Position numbers and translations under genes: made by a program
Part shown: positions 8,433-18,445 of the stretch, one piece after another
How positions within the stretch are numbered: the stretch's first letter is position 1
How the letters are laid out: every line of letters starts with the position of its first letter
The notes under the pieces: generated by a model
What the model saw: only the letters and a program-made list of their open reading frames with translations
Databases searched by the model: none
What the model was told of the DNA's origin: nothing
Assembly (NCBI GenBank): GCA_001600875.1
Contig: BCLD01000020.1
Span: 458,046-487,818, forward strand
Length of the DNA stretch: 29,773 nucleotides
Direction: 5' to 3'
Origin: Solicoccozyma terricola
Taxonomy: Eukaryota > Basidiomycota > Tremellomycetes > Filobasidiales > Piskurozymaceae

Positions 8433-10640
8433 TTAAGGGCAAGAGCTGGTGTTCTGTGGTAGACAGGATAATAGCTGTCGTGCGCGTTGCTTGCCATACA
8501 GTTCCCATAAGTCGTCTGGCTCTGGAGGACCTGTTTGTAGCAGCTGGACAATTCGCTGATGGTGCTCAGGCGATACATGCTCTCCGGCGTTTCCATCTTC
8601 CATGAAAGAACGCAGCATGTTCAAAGCGGCTGTTTGAGTGATTGTCCATTGGCAAGCGACATCGAAACCCTTTTCGATAAGCCCCGCTGTGAGTAGCTGA
8701 GTCCTTTCGGCATTTTGGCGCCATAACATGATGATTACGTGCTGAGCGCAAATCTGGATCACATTGTCCGACAGATTTGGTTCTGACCAACGCCGCAGGA
8801 TACCCGTAATGATAGGTTGCGGAAGTGAAATGTTCTCGAAGCGCTGGCTAGGGTTGGGGCCTTGGTTCCGGGTGTAGCTCCAAGACCCTTGAAGAAGTTC
8901 TCGGACGAGGGACAGTCCTGCCCACGTTAATTCAAAGTCGTCAGTGTTAATCCAATCGCTCGCCCGGCCTAGGAATCGGTCAGATAGTAGGTGCTGCCGT
9001 GCGCCTGGGTGACCGGTCAAATACCAGAGAACATACAGGGGTGCCCTGTCCAGCCGGGTGTCCTGCTGCTCAAGGAGATTGAAAGTTGCCTCTATGAGAC
9101 ACTCGTCAAACCGGTCACGCGCTGCCGCCGATTGTGTGGCAATATATATGAGCCTTACACACGCTGTGGATCGAAGGCTTGGATGACAGTGTGCGTTGGC
9201 AGTTTGAGTGACAAGGTAATCCAATTGGCTTTCCGAATCGTCGAAGAGGTCCAGCTCCACTGAGACATCCAAATCGGCATGGATCCTGAACCCTCCGAGG
9301 TGGTCGGACGAAATGCTTCCCAGGGATTCCCAATCCTGTGGAGCCGGTCGGATGGCCTTGGGGGCGTATGGCACGAATTTGGGAGGAGGCTTATCGCGGT
9401 CTTCCGGATGCGCATCACGCCATGATGCCTTCCAAAGATCCTCTGAGAGTTTGAAGAGGATGCTGATGTGAAGTTTATGACTCGAAGGTATTGTCCGGCC
9501 TCGACCCCAATGCCAGGACCTGAAAAGAGGGTTTACAGCGTTGCCTGATTTGACGAGCGCAAGTTGAACATCGCACTCACTCCATTACCCAGTACAACCT
9601 TGCCCACCCCCTAACCCCCTGTAGCGACGGAATGGGCCGTTGGATAGGTAGAGCTTTCAAATACCATATCTTGAGTGCATCAGCTTTCAGGTGCACGCCA
9701 GCCTTCAAAGATTCCCATTCCATCCAAAGAAGTGGCACAGCCCAAGGATCAACTGGGGATTTGGCCGATTTCCTCCACCGACGTCGGAGTGAGTGCCAGC
9801 AAACCACACCTCTTTGAGGTCTGAATGCGCCACTGGCCCGTCAGCGAGATATAGTTGAGGCTGAAACTTCACCCTGCACTCATCGAGCGACACCGCATGC
9901 CGAATGGTGACGATGTGGCTGCTGTCCTGGATTCCAGGGAGGACCAGATCTCGAAACAATCCCGCGGAGCTAACTGTGTCCCAAACGCCCACAAAATGGA
10001 TGTGGGCTACGTCGCGGGAAAAACATTGCTTGAAAACGATCGCCAGGTCGCGGCTGTTCGGATCAGCGTAGAGATCGTACGCAAAAGGTATCTGCTCTTC
10101 GTTCCCCGCATGAATCAGCCCAACTTTGTTGATCATAGCGGCCAGAGCTCGCACTTCATATGCGCCTCGAGAGAATCCATACAGGAAGATGCGGTCGCCA
10201 GAACGGTAGTGAACGGAGAGCCAGCGATATGCGCCCAGAATGTAGGACCGCAATCGATATGCGATGCCCAAGTCCACCAGATTGCACAGTTCACGCCATT
10301 TGACGAATGGTCCGTAAGCGTTTGGATCAATGTAGGTGCCAATCCCCGAATTGTAGTAGGTCAACTGGGCAGCGGACTTTTCAAGGTGACTGTAGACTTC
10401 AACGCAGTGGCTGTTTTTCATCCCAAACTGGTTGCTTGTGCCGTCCAGCACCACAATTAGGTTCCTAGTTGGTTCCTTGTAATCGATGATTGAGGGGAGG
10501 CTCGAAATGCCGTTCAGCACCACAACGGGGTTCCTGTCTGGTTCCATGTTAGCGATGATTGACGGACGAGGTAGCAGTTGGGTGTTAAGCTCCGAGCCCT
10601 GGAAACTTTCAGCTTCTGGTTCTTTAATGCTGCTGCCCAT
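8433..10640 (-). CDS. DUF2235 alpha/beta-hydrolase (Tle1-like lipase fold) with helical C-terminal domain
   Basis: Exon 1 (10640-9608) begins at the first ATG and carries the N-terminal strand IVVLDGTSNQF, the nucleophile elbow LYGFSRGAYE (Ser157), GVWDTVSS and EVWFAGTHSDVGGGN. These are the hallmarks of DUF2235, the fold of bacterial type VI effector Tle1. After HSDVGGGN the frame is lost at a C4 run (plus-strand G4, 9754-9757); one more base restores DPWAVPLLWMEWES. A GTGGGC...TTTTCAG intron (9520-9607) leads to exon 2 (9519-8433). That exon encodes WHWGRGRTIP, the usual family tail, and then about 310 mostly helical residues resembling ARM-type repeats. The product would be about 700 residues. 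The enzymatic substrate is unknown; lipid or ester hydrolysis is inferred from the family. Confidence 0.75.
10428..10565 (-). repeat. Tandem 69-base duplication in the DUF2235 N-terminus
   Basis: Residues 26-48 and 49-71 are two copies of one 23-residue unit (PSII...EP.RN..VVLNGISSL and PSII...EPTRN.IVVLDGTSN). They are encoded by 10497-10565 and 10428-10496. The second copy keeps the conserved Asp-Gly-Thr of the first strand of the hydrolase fold. The first copy has Asn-Gly-Ile in its place. Confidence 0.85.
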
Positions 10641-10912
10641 GTCAAGGTTGGGCGAAGGTGAAAATGATCACTACTGCTGAGGCTGCAGGCTAGAGAGAGG
10701 AATTGGTCCAGGCCTGAGAGGATTCGCTGCATTATCATTCATGTATCCCTCAAGATGATTGCTTCCTAGCGGAGCTCTCACCTCAGCGAAGAAGTCCCCT
10801 CATTCTTAGCATCATGTTTCCGCTGTCGACGTCCTGACCTGTCAGAACCCGCGAGGGAATCAACCAGGTCCAAAGGGGGCTAGGGGGTCAAGGAGCGCGT
10901 GATGGCCCCAGC

Positions 10913-10926
10913 TTAGGGTTAGGGTT
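10913..10926 (+). repeat. Short telomere-like TTAGGG tract
   Basis: The sequence TTAGGGTTAGGGTT occurs about 270 bases upstream of the DUF2235 start. At 2.3 units it may be chance, a binding site for a TTAGGG-binding factor, or an old telomeric scar. Its orientation is opposite to that of the tract at 15623. Confidence 0.6.
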
Positions 10927-11640
10927 GCGCCGTCTTGAGATTCTCCAATCAAACTGTGATCATCCCGTCAAACACCTCCCTTGGCAAGGCATAGATGTGA
11001 TGCAGGATCTGATGGTAAGGCACGAACGAGGCGAGCCGGATCCTGACACCTTTGAGAAGCTCCACCATGTGAAGAACAGTTCCAGAACTGTCCCCATAGG
11101 CGACGCGGCGTTCACCTAACTGCTTCCGATATCAAATTCGATGTCACGAAGAATCCAAGGATCACATGCCCGCCGTGGCGACTGCATGTGTGCTTAACTG
11201 GCTCTTTTCGGGCGTTTGCCGAATGCGTCTTTATAAAAGATTTCGCTTCGTCTGACGACGTGCGTCGGCGCAGGGCCCGTGGAGTGAATGATAATGGCGA
11301 GTAGGGTACGATGGTACTTGCTTGAGCTGATGATACTACGGATGAGCAAGAAGTATGTGGTGGTGTATGATGCATGGAGTGACCTGGATGTGGGGGGGGG
11401 GAGTGTAGGGGTGGGGTGGGGTGTGTTCCTGCACACAAGGCCGACCGTAATCAATACCTCAGAGCCTCGACCACCGCTGGATCCCCAGGCCTTGGTCCAC
11501 AATTCGATACCCCACCGCTTCGTCAGCGAATGCTAAGGCAACCGTGGGACTTGTCCCGACGTTGAGCACCATGCATGGTCGCGCAAAAGGACCATCAAAT
11601 GGCACAAACTTAAATACGTTCCCATAGGACGCCTCCCAAC
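10927..11640. other. Intergenic, includes a G-rich simple repeat
   Basis: No gene could be supported. A purine-rich tract of G runs separated by T lies at about 11386-11422. ORFs of about 100 codons on the minus strand here are proline- and histidine-rich because they read this tract. The 3' end of the aldo-keto reductase relic marks the right border. Confidence 0.6.
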
Positions 11641-13356
11641 CTACAAAGCCTCCTCGCCATACAGAGCCTTCAATGTATCATACGTGTACGCATACTTGCC
11701 CGCGCCGGTGCGCTACCCTTAATACCCGCCCACGCGATCTCGCACGCTTGGACGATATCGTCCGGGAGTGGGCCGCCTTCGAGCGCTGCGAGGTTTTGGT
11801 TCAGTTGGTCGATGCTGGAGGCGCCAATAATGATGCCTGTGCCACGGGCGAGGGAGGAGACAACCGTGTGGGTCGGTAAGCAGCTGAGATGGACGAAGTG
11901 TCGCGGAGGGTGTAGAATACGAACCGTCATTACCGGCCTTTCCCTTCCTTGTGTGTTCAACGCAGAGTGGTGAAGCAGCCATAGATGTGCGACTTAGAGA
12001 AGCTGGAAGCCATGCTTCTGAGCCGCGTCCTCGATCATCTTGATGCCGTTGAACATGGCATCGTTTAGGTATCTGCGCATAGAAATGACTGCGGTTCGAT
12101 GAGGTGTGATTGTAGCAGGCTGTATCGAAATAGATCGTGTCGGACTTGTTTCGATCCTTGGAGGCTCCAACGTGGTCAGCCATCGCCGACGCACTAGGAG
12201 CTCAACCCCCCGCGTTTTCTTCGCCTTGAGCCGACTGACTTTTCTCGGTATGCCTTGCCCACTGGACCGATCGCATCCGAGAACCTCCCCTCGGCTGCTA
12301 CCTCACCGGATTGCAACGTCTTGTACTTTGGCGTCAATAGCCCGCCCGCCATGGGATTGTAAACTGGCAGCGATGGGGTGATTCCATGTATCAGACCAGA
12401 TGCTTTCCATCGGACGACTCGGTCCGCAACTCACCAACGTAATCGAGCCCAAATCGACGGAGGACAGGTATCAACTCGGCCTCTGGAGAGCGATTGATCA
12501 AGTTATATGGACCCTGGTAGACAGTTGGCCGGACTCAGCCTTTGTATTTGCATGTCGTGCAGATCTCCGCGACCTGGTGCGGCGCACGCGCCCGGCCGAC
12601 GTTCGGGGGGTTGTGAGTATCAACTGGAACGCGACACACCGAGATGGATCAACAGCGTTTTGCAGGTCACGTACCTCGGCGGCCGTCATGTTCGAGATCC
12701 CAAACGTCTTGAAGTACCCAGCGCGATACCCTTGATCGATCGCCTCCAGTTGTTCCTGGAATGGCGTGGTTCGATCGTCTGGAGTGTGGGGAAGATCGGG
12801 GGCGGGGGAAGAAATAACACGCTCAGGGTTGGTGCGTGACACCCTATCTCTGGTCGGATGACCCCCTTAAATTCCGGGAGCTCACCCGAATGCAGGTAGT
12901 AGTTATCGAACTGGTCCGTTTTTAGCTCCTTCAAGCTTTCCGCCATCTTGGACTTGATGACGTCGGCTGGCAGCGGCGGCGAGCGGGGGTCAGCGAGCGA
13001 TTCAGGTTCGACCCCTAGATCAGAACGGCCTCGTCCCGTCGACCACCGGGCGACCCGACCCACCCTTCCCACCATGCTCGAAATAACTCGGGTTCCACTT
13101 TGTCGCAAGCTTCAACCCCCTCTCCTTCCATCGTGCATCGGCCGTCCACCGCTCCTGATGCCCGCCCGCGTAACCCCGCACGGTGTCGACCAAGGCGTCA
13201 AGGCAGTGTTTGAATTCGTCCATGTTGGTTACGCGGACGGTCTAGTTGGCGGGGGTTGGGTCGGGTGGTTGGTTATTGATAGAATGAGGTGGTTTCACAA
13301 AATTCGATGACTGGCCACATCCGCACTCACCGACGGACCTTCCGGACCAAAGCTCA
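11641..13356 (-). pseudogene. Aldo-keto reductase (AKR7 / aflatoxin-aldehyde-reductase type), eight exons, disrupted
   Basis: Minus-strand exons joined by good GT-AG sites: 13356-13330 (MSFGPEGPS), 13241-13073 (DTVRGYAGGHQERWTADARW...LKLATKWNP), 12966-12886 (KSKMAESLKELKTDQFDNYY), 12778-12675 (DRTTPFQEQLEAIDQGYRAG, GISNMTAAE), 12573-12435 (PTVYQGPYNLINRSPEAELI), 12363-12240 (VVYNPMAGGLL, EGRFSD), 12072-11934 (YLNDAMFNGIKMIEDAAQKHG) and 11836-11641 (GIIIGASSIDQLNQNLAALE, C-terminal YAYTYDTLKALYG). This is nearly the whole NADPH-dependent reductase barrel. It is broken by TGA at 12535-12537 (a Trp site), TAA at 11994-11996 (a Glu site) and a frameshift near 11700. The N-terminus is short, so a first exon may be missing. 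All splice sites survive, so inactivation is recent. Confidence 0.85.
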
Positions 13357-13734
13357 TGACTGCACCCGCCACCAACCCCAATTCAGCGAGTCCAAGTCAG
13401 CCCCGGGAAAGGTCCTCGAAAACTATCAGACCAGCCAGATGCAACAACTCACGGCCGAGGATTACACGGTCTTTTGTGATGCTTGTCATAATTTGTTTAG
13501 TTGTCGATGTGGTGAGGTGTGGGGTATGCAGTGAGATCGAGAGGGGGAGGTACGATGGTGAGTATGGAACGTTGCAGAGCAGTCGTCCCAAGACGTCGCC
13601 CATCGGTCTGTATGATTAGATGGACCTACCAGGTCGGTGTGGAGCCCACACATCGGGGGAACTGGAAACACCGAACACCGGCGCAAGAGTTGTGACCGGA
13701 GAGGTTCATATGGGCTGCTGTCCTTGTTTTACCT

Positions 13735-14031
13735 GTGATGATACGGGGGATCTCCAACGTCCTCTACAAAGGCAAGCAATCGGATCAGCATGAAAATACA
13801 GAGGAAGGCAAAGTAATGGCCGTGGAAGCTGAAATCCAGTGGGCCTTGTCCTGTACAACAATCGCTCAACCACCACCAAAGAGATCTGTATGGAAGTGGG
13901 ATGAAGATTATGGATTGTCGGGCGATGGCAGCCAGTCGGAGGAGACTACAGAGTCAGAAAGGACTGTAAACAGGGGCTTGACCCCGAAAATTCCAGAAAT
14001 TGGGCTCGACAAATCGGGAAAATCCCTTTGA
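13735..14031 (+). CDS. Small hypothetical protein containing repeat copy B
   Basis: The 98-codon frame from an ATG at 13735 runs through the repeat; an internal ATG near 13816 matches the start used in copy A. It encodes IAQPPPKRSVWKWDEDYGL, a Ser/Glu/Thr-rich acidic stretch and RGLTPK. It ends with 14 residues unique to this copy. No domain is recognised. An isolated exon of a dispersed gene family or an untranslated repeat are equally possible. Confidence 0.3.
   Translation: MMIRGISNVLYKGKQSDQHENTEEGKVMAVEAEIQWALSCTTIAQPPPKRSVWKWDEDYGLSGDGSQSEETTESERTVNRGLTPKIPEIGLDKSGKSL
13764..13989 (+). repeat. 226-base direct repeat, copy B
   Basis: This is the partner of 7927-8152, offset 5837 bases, in the same orientation, with no insertion or deletion and about 22 mismatches. 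It lies about 400 bases upstream of the aldo-keto reductase relic. Absence of indels over 226 bases at about 10 percent divergence is more than expected of neutral DNA and hints at past frame constraint. Confidence 0.9.
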
Positions 14032-14236
14032 GTTGCCTCATCTAGCGACCTTAGCTCTCTGAGGTTCACGCGAGCTGAGTCCAAAAGCTTTCGATCTGTA
14101 ATGTGAACGAGGAAGAGGCGGACCATCATTTCATTGTAAACTACAGATTCCTGTCATCGCAGGAAGTAAATGCTTCGCCTAACTTTGTTACTCATCCTCT
14201 CTCTTAGACTGTACAAGTAGAGAAACATGGCAGCGT

Positions 14237-15283
14237 TCAGCCAACCCACATCAGATTGTAATCCTCGGTCTCGGTAGCAGTGTCTTCGATTAAGGCTCCA
14301 CGAGGATTGTCGCCACCGTGCGATTCGACATTGGAGTCCTGTTGATGGTCATAATCATAGCGAATGTCGAGTCTTTTGAAACGGCGAAGAAAGGGGACAT
14401 TAAGGTAGGGGGTCGACCTAACGGTGACGAATGTGCATGGCTGCTCAGTGTGCGGCCGTTCGCTTTGGGGTCCAACCAAGTTAGCCCAGTGTTCTTTCTT
14501 CGCTCCATGCCACGGATACCATCCTGTCACAGTGACGTGTGAGTCAAGTGTCGCTTGCTAGCCGTTTACTACCGCTACCAGCTGACTCACGCCTTGACCA
14601 CGGCAACTTCGTTTTTGGACTATATGCACCGTGGGATGCTAAAATCCTGCGTCTTACGGAATTGTGAACTTGCATGTCCTGTCGGGTCATCCGCCGGGGG
14701 CGGAAAAGATTTGGCCTGGGATGTCCTCATTTTCAAGATAAGTCATACTTGCTCATGCCACGGGAGTCACTGTACTCACCAGAAAGTCGAATCTCTCGTC
14801 TCAGGATTGCTATAACGCCTGAAGAATGGTAGGAATTCTACCGGCCACCAGGGCCAGGTCATCGAGTTGTGTATTACGGACACATGGTCGTTTTTAAGTC
14901 CGGCGTCTGGCGTCTCCCATTCTGAGGTTGAGTGTTGGTGGACAGGCGATAGACCATCCACGTCGGCGGTGATCACCATCTTATCCTCCCAGTGGGTTCG
15001 GCCATCCCTCCCAGGCCGACCATCTGTCACGGTAACATTCGTGATCGTGGGATAAATCCGAGATCTTGCAACCTCTTCCGCCTTGAATCGCAGGCGAGCA
15101 CCGGGGAGCTTCAATACTTCTCTTATCATCCATCGTAGTGGAATATTGGCTGCCGAGGAGTCAGTCTCCGGCTCGTAGGGCCCTCCACTTGAAGGGGATG
15201 TCTTTTCAGTAATCGGCGAATGACGCGGTCAACTATTGCTTCAAGCTCACATATCATTATGGGATCCGCAGAACCAGACTTCC
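14237..15283 (-). pseudogene. DUF2235 hydrolase, 3' half only (four exons)
   Basis: Minus-strand exons: 15283-15251 (EVWFCGSHNDI), 15187-14780 (GGPYEPETDSSAANIPLRWM, then REVLKLPGARLRF and a linker to ETRDSTFW), 14715-14591 (PNLFRPRRMTRQDMQVHNSV) and 14523-14237. Introns of 63, 64 and 67 bases have GTGAGC/GTGAGT donors and keep the frame. EVWF-G-H-D-GG, IPLRWMIRE and the R-x-H-x-SV tail are the late landmarks of DUF2235. The N-terminal strand and the Gly-x-Ser-x-Gly elbow were not found between 15284 and the telomeric tract at 15623, so the copy lacks its nucleophile. It differs from the 8433-10640 gene and belongs to another subfamily. Truncation on the telomere side is notable. Confidence 0.7.
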
Positions 15284-15622
15284 CTGCTAGCTGGTGGTCC
15301 TCTTGGCACATGTGATATTCCCTTGCCCTGAGTTTGAGCTCTTCAGGCTAGGCCGCACCATCGCTGGAAGTTCAGCAAACTCACCGAGTCCCGATCCGAA
15401 CGTCCTTCGGATCCTTTCGGGGTCTGGTATGGTAGCCAAACTCCATGATCGTTGGGCTGAATGCGGAGGTCAAGATAAAAATAAAGATGGGCTATAAGAT
15501 AGGCTATCCCGGTTATTCATGGTTAGATAGCCGTGACATATTTGTCTCGGCCGGTCACGGACGAACGAGTCCTCGAGTGTCACACGATATAGCCGATGAG
15601 ACAGCATAACCATACGACAGAA
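15284..15622. other. Unassigned sequence between truncated DUF2235 and telomeric tract
   Basis: No exon carrying the missing hydrolase N-terminus could be recognised. Short ORFs exist on both strands without motifs. The sequence abuts the CCCTAA tract directly at 15621. Confidence 0.5.
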
Positions 15623-15658
15623 CCCTAACCCTAACCCTAACCCTAACCCTAACCCTAA
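15623..15658. repeat. Interstitial telomere repeat, six CCCTAA units
   Basis: Six perfect CCCTAA units, preceded by a partial AA, match the TTAGGG telomere of most filamentous fungi. On the plus strand the C-rich strand is written 5' to 3', as at the left end of a chromosome. By polarity the tract would therefore cap the DNA to its right (the mitochondrial rRNA side), and the DNA to its left would be foreign to that end. Confidence 0.95.
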
Positions 15659-15919
15659 ATTTATCTCTCCTCTTTGCCACCAACATTCGCATATTCACAA
15701 CAGGTTGAATATAGACTCATCCGGTCATAGAACAATAGGCAGCAGGACTCAAGATGGAAAGAAGGTTGGAAGCACGAATGTCTCAAGGACTAGTGTGAGA
15801 CATAAGGAAGTGAGACAGGGAAACAATGGATCTAAGTGCATTCCATTGTTATAGAGGTCAACAACACTATTGTTGACTTAAGGCAGAAGGGTAACCGATT
15901 TGTCTATTGTTCTAAACCC
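15659..15919. other. Spacer between telomeric tract and mitochondrial rRNA
   Basis: About 260 bases with no recognised gene. Several short inverted repeats occur, for example around 15866-15880 (GTCAACAA...TTGTTGAC). The spacer could be subtelomeric DNA or the start of an intron of the mitochondrial rRNA gene, since the rRNA match stops inside the conserved stretch before the GGGATAACAG motif. Confidence 0.5.
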
Positions 15920-18275
15920 TTAGCGTAAATTTTATTTCTTGAGCGATGGCCATTCCATTTTGTACCACCGGATCACTAAGTCCTACTTGCGTATTTGCGT
16001 GACTTATAAGTCTTGCAATCAAACGTGTTTATGCCTTTATACTTAATTTTGTGTTAACCCTTAATTTTTAACATTAAAGCAATAAATTAGTTTCCATCTA
16101 ATTTAAACACACCTTTGAAGTCCTTTGATACTATATTAAAGGAAACCGTCCCAGTTAAACTACCAACTAGTCATTGTTTCTGAATATTCAGATAAGTGTC
16201 AGTTAAGTATCAGTAAAGGTGTTTCACCTGCGTCTAATTCTTTTTTTTTCAAAGCAAAAAGGACTACCTTCTATTCTACACCTGATCAAAACGAACACCA
16301 TAACTAGGTATAGTAAANCTGCATAGGGTCTTCCCGTCTACCTGGGCGTAAACCGCATCTTCACGGCTAATTCAATTTCACTAAGATCCTGTATGAGACA
16401 GCAGAGCCATCATTACTCTATTGATGCAGGACCGTAATTAGCGACCAAGGAATTTCGCTACCTTAGGAGCCTTATAGTTAAGACCGCCATTCACCAGAGA
16501 TTCTAGAAGGTTCTTTTATCGCGGTTTTTAAGACCAAATATAAAACCCCCTGTTATACTCATGGCATTGGGCAAGATTCAGCACCTATACAATATTTTGT
16601 ATATAGCAGATGCCTGTGTTTTAGGNAAACAGTTGTGGCTCTCGATTCTGTGTCATCTTGATTAGTAAGNCAATCAAGATCGTNCTNATTATCGAATGTA
16701 CGGACGCAGTTTGCCGAGTTCCTTATACNGGAGTATCTCTGCGCCTTAGTATTCTCTACTTACGAACCTGTGTCGGTTTAGGGTACGGGAAATAATAGAA
16801 AAGCATCTTTTCCTGGACCTACTAGTGTAGGTCTTTTTGCTTATAACTCATCAGGTCACAACATTAGTCATAACCCTTAGAGGCCGTTTTAACCCATGGC
16901 TGTTTAACATTTCCNTGGAACCCTCTCGTATTCGGCGAGAAGTATTATAACTTCTTTCTACGTTACTCATGTCAGCATTCTCTCTTCAGCTACGTCCAAA
17001 TAATGAAACACTATTCNTCATCCGTGCTGAATGCTCCTCTACTCAATTGCAATCCATTAGATTGTATTGGCCTAGTTTCGGTAAAATATCTAAACCCGTA
17101 TATTTTCGGCGCAAGATTTCTTTAGACTACTGAGTTGTTACACTTTCATAAACAGATTGCCACTACCAAGCACATTGCATAGTTGTATTCGAACTCTTAC
17201 TTCCATAATTTTATTTAATATTAAATTTGGGACCTTAACTTATGCTCACGGCTGTTTCCGTCTCGACCATCCACCTTATCATGAATAGTCTGAAATCTCT
17301 ATATAAATTAATGTAANTCCGAGGTTAACTACCAATGATAGGATTTTAACAATACCCCAATTAACAAGTTTTAACCTGATGGTAATCAGTGCTGTACCTG
17401 CATTAATATAAACTAGAGAGTCATACTTAAATATGTTTCGAGGAGTACCAGCTATCTCGTTATCAGATTGGCCTTTCACCTACATTGCACCCCTCATCCG
17501 ATAGTACTGCAACACTAACCGGTTCGACCCATTATAAAGTCTGGAGATGCAAAGATCATAACGTTTCGGGTCAATAAATACAATCTATTGTATTTATTGC
17601 GGATAAGTTAACACTATAAGACCCGAAACGTTATGATCGTTTCGGGTCTTATAGTGTTAACTTATCCGCAATAAATACAATAGATTGTATCCACTCAGTC
17701 GCTTTCGCTAGGGTTTTATCCTCGCTAACACCACAAACTTGCTGACCCATTATACAAAAGGTACATTAATTACAACCGGCTTTCATTCGGTTGCTCTAAT
17801 TGCTTCTATGATTGCTAATTCAGGTTCTATTTCACCATTCATTGACTTACTTTTCACCTTTCCCTCACGGTACTCTTCACTATCGCTAAATACATATACT
17901 TAGCCTTAGAAGATGGATCTCCTATATTCAAGCAAAATTTCCTTCACTCTACTTCATCTAAAACTCAATATTATATACAGGGCTATTACCTTCTACGGAT
18001 TACTTTTTCCAAAGTATTCTATAATATTCAAAAGTTGATTGGGCTAATCTGGTTTCGCTCGCCACTTCTTCCAGAGTCTCGGTTGATTTCCTTTCCTACA
18101 GTTACTTAGATGTTTCAGTTCACTGCGTATTATATATCTGGTTTCCCAATAGGATCGCTATAGTTAAAGTTATNTCAATGTACTTAGTACAAGAGCTATA
18201 GCTTTTGGTGTTTCCACCTCCTTTCAATATGTATTTGCTAGGCATCCTTAACAATCACTTTGATTACTTACACCT
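15920..18275 (-). rRNA. rnl: Mitochondrial large-subunit rRNA gene, 3'-truncated (nuclear insertion or misjoin)
   Basis: Read on the minus strand, conserved bacterial-type 23S segments occur in order from the right. Near 18240-18270 is the 5' start (TTAAGGATGCC). At 17744-17764 is GTACCTTTTGTATAATGGGT (domain II), and at 16773-16793 is CCGTACCCTAAACCGACACA. At 16448-16488 lies the domain IV core (GGCTCCTAAGGTAGCGAAAT), at 16328-16365 the domain V arm (GTGAAGATGCGG... with AGACGGGAAGACCC), and at about 15945-15975 GATCCGGTGGTACAAAATGG with GGCCATCGCTCAAG. The match ends just short of the GGGATAACAGG segment, so the last part of domain V and all of domain VI are missing. The sequence is AT-rich and contains several ambiguous bases, as expected of collapsed mitochondrial reads. 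Confidence 0.88.
17554..17690. repeat. Inverted duplication inside the mitochondrial rRNA
   Basis: Bases 17578-17630 are the exact reverse complement of 17638-17690 (53-base arms, 7-base loop). In addition 17554-17572 is the exact reverse complement of 17620-17638. The expected rRNA would run straight from the GACCCGAAACG segment to the CAATAAATAC segment; here an inverted copy of about 65 bases has been inserted between them. This is the form produced by fold-back template switching. Confidence 0.9.
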
Positions 18276-18423
18276 AAATTTCCATATTATTTGTGATACT
18301 TTTCCTGAAAAAAATTGATTGTATGGAAAAATAAAGGGGAGGACATATACGGGAATAATGTTGTTCCTTTGTTCCCGACTGATTGGCAGCTGACGCTTTC
18401 CATGCGCTGCTGTATCGCCAGCT

Positions 18424-18445
18424 TCCACTAGGTTGTTTCCGCATT
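18424..18445 (+). promoter_or_regulatory. 22-base block shared upstream of both patatin genes (copy 1)
   Basis: It is identical over 22 bases to 26559-26580 (core CTAGGTTGTTTCCGC). It lies 364 bases before the ATG of patatin 1; the second copy lies 371 bases before its ATG. Surrounding sequence is much less alike, so this may be a conserved promoter element or the remaining core of the duplicated promoter. Confidence 0.55.

Noticed and set aside
11112..11502. Overlapping proline/histidine-rich ORFs on the minus strand
   Set aside because: They derive from a G/T-rich simple repeat and show no motif or splice continuity with the neighbouring gene.
17279..17479. 66-codon ORF inside the mitochondrial rRNA
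   Set aside because: The surrounding sequence is conserved LSU rRNA. The ORF has no intron-encoded endonuclease motif.
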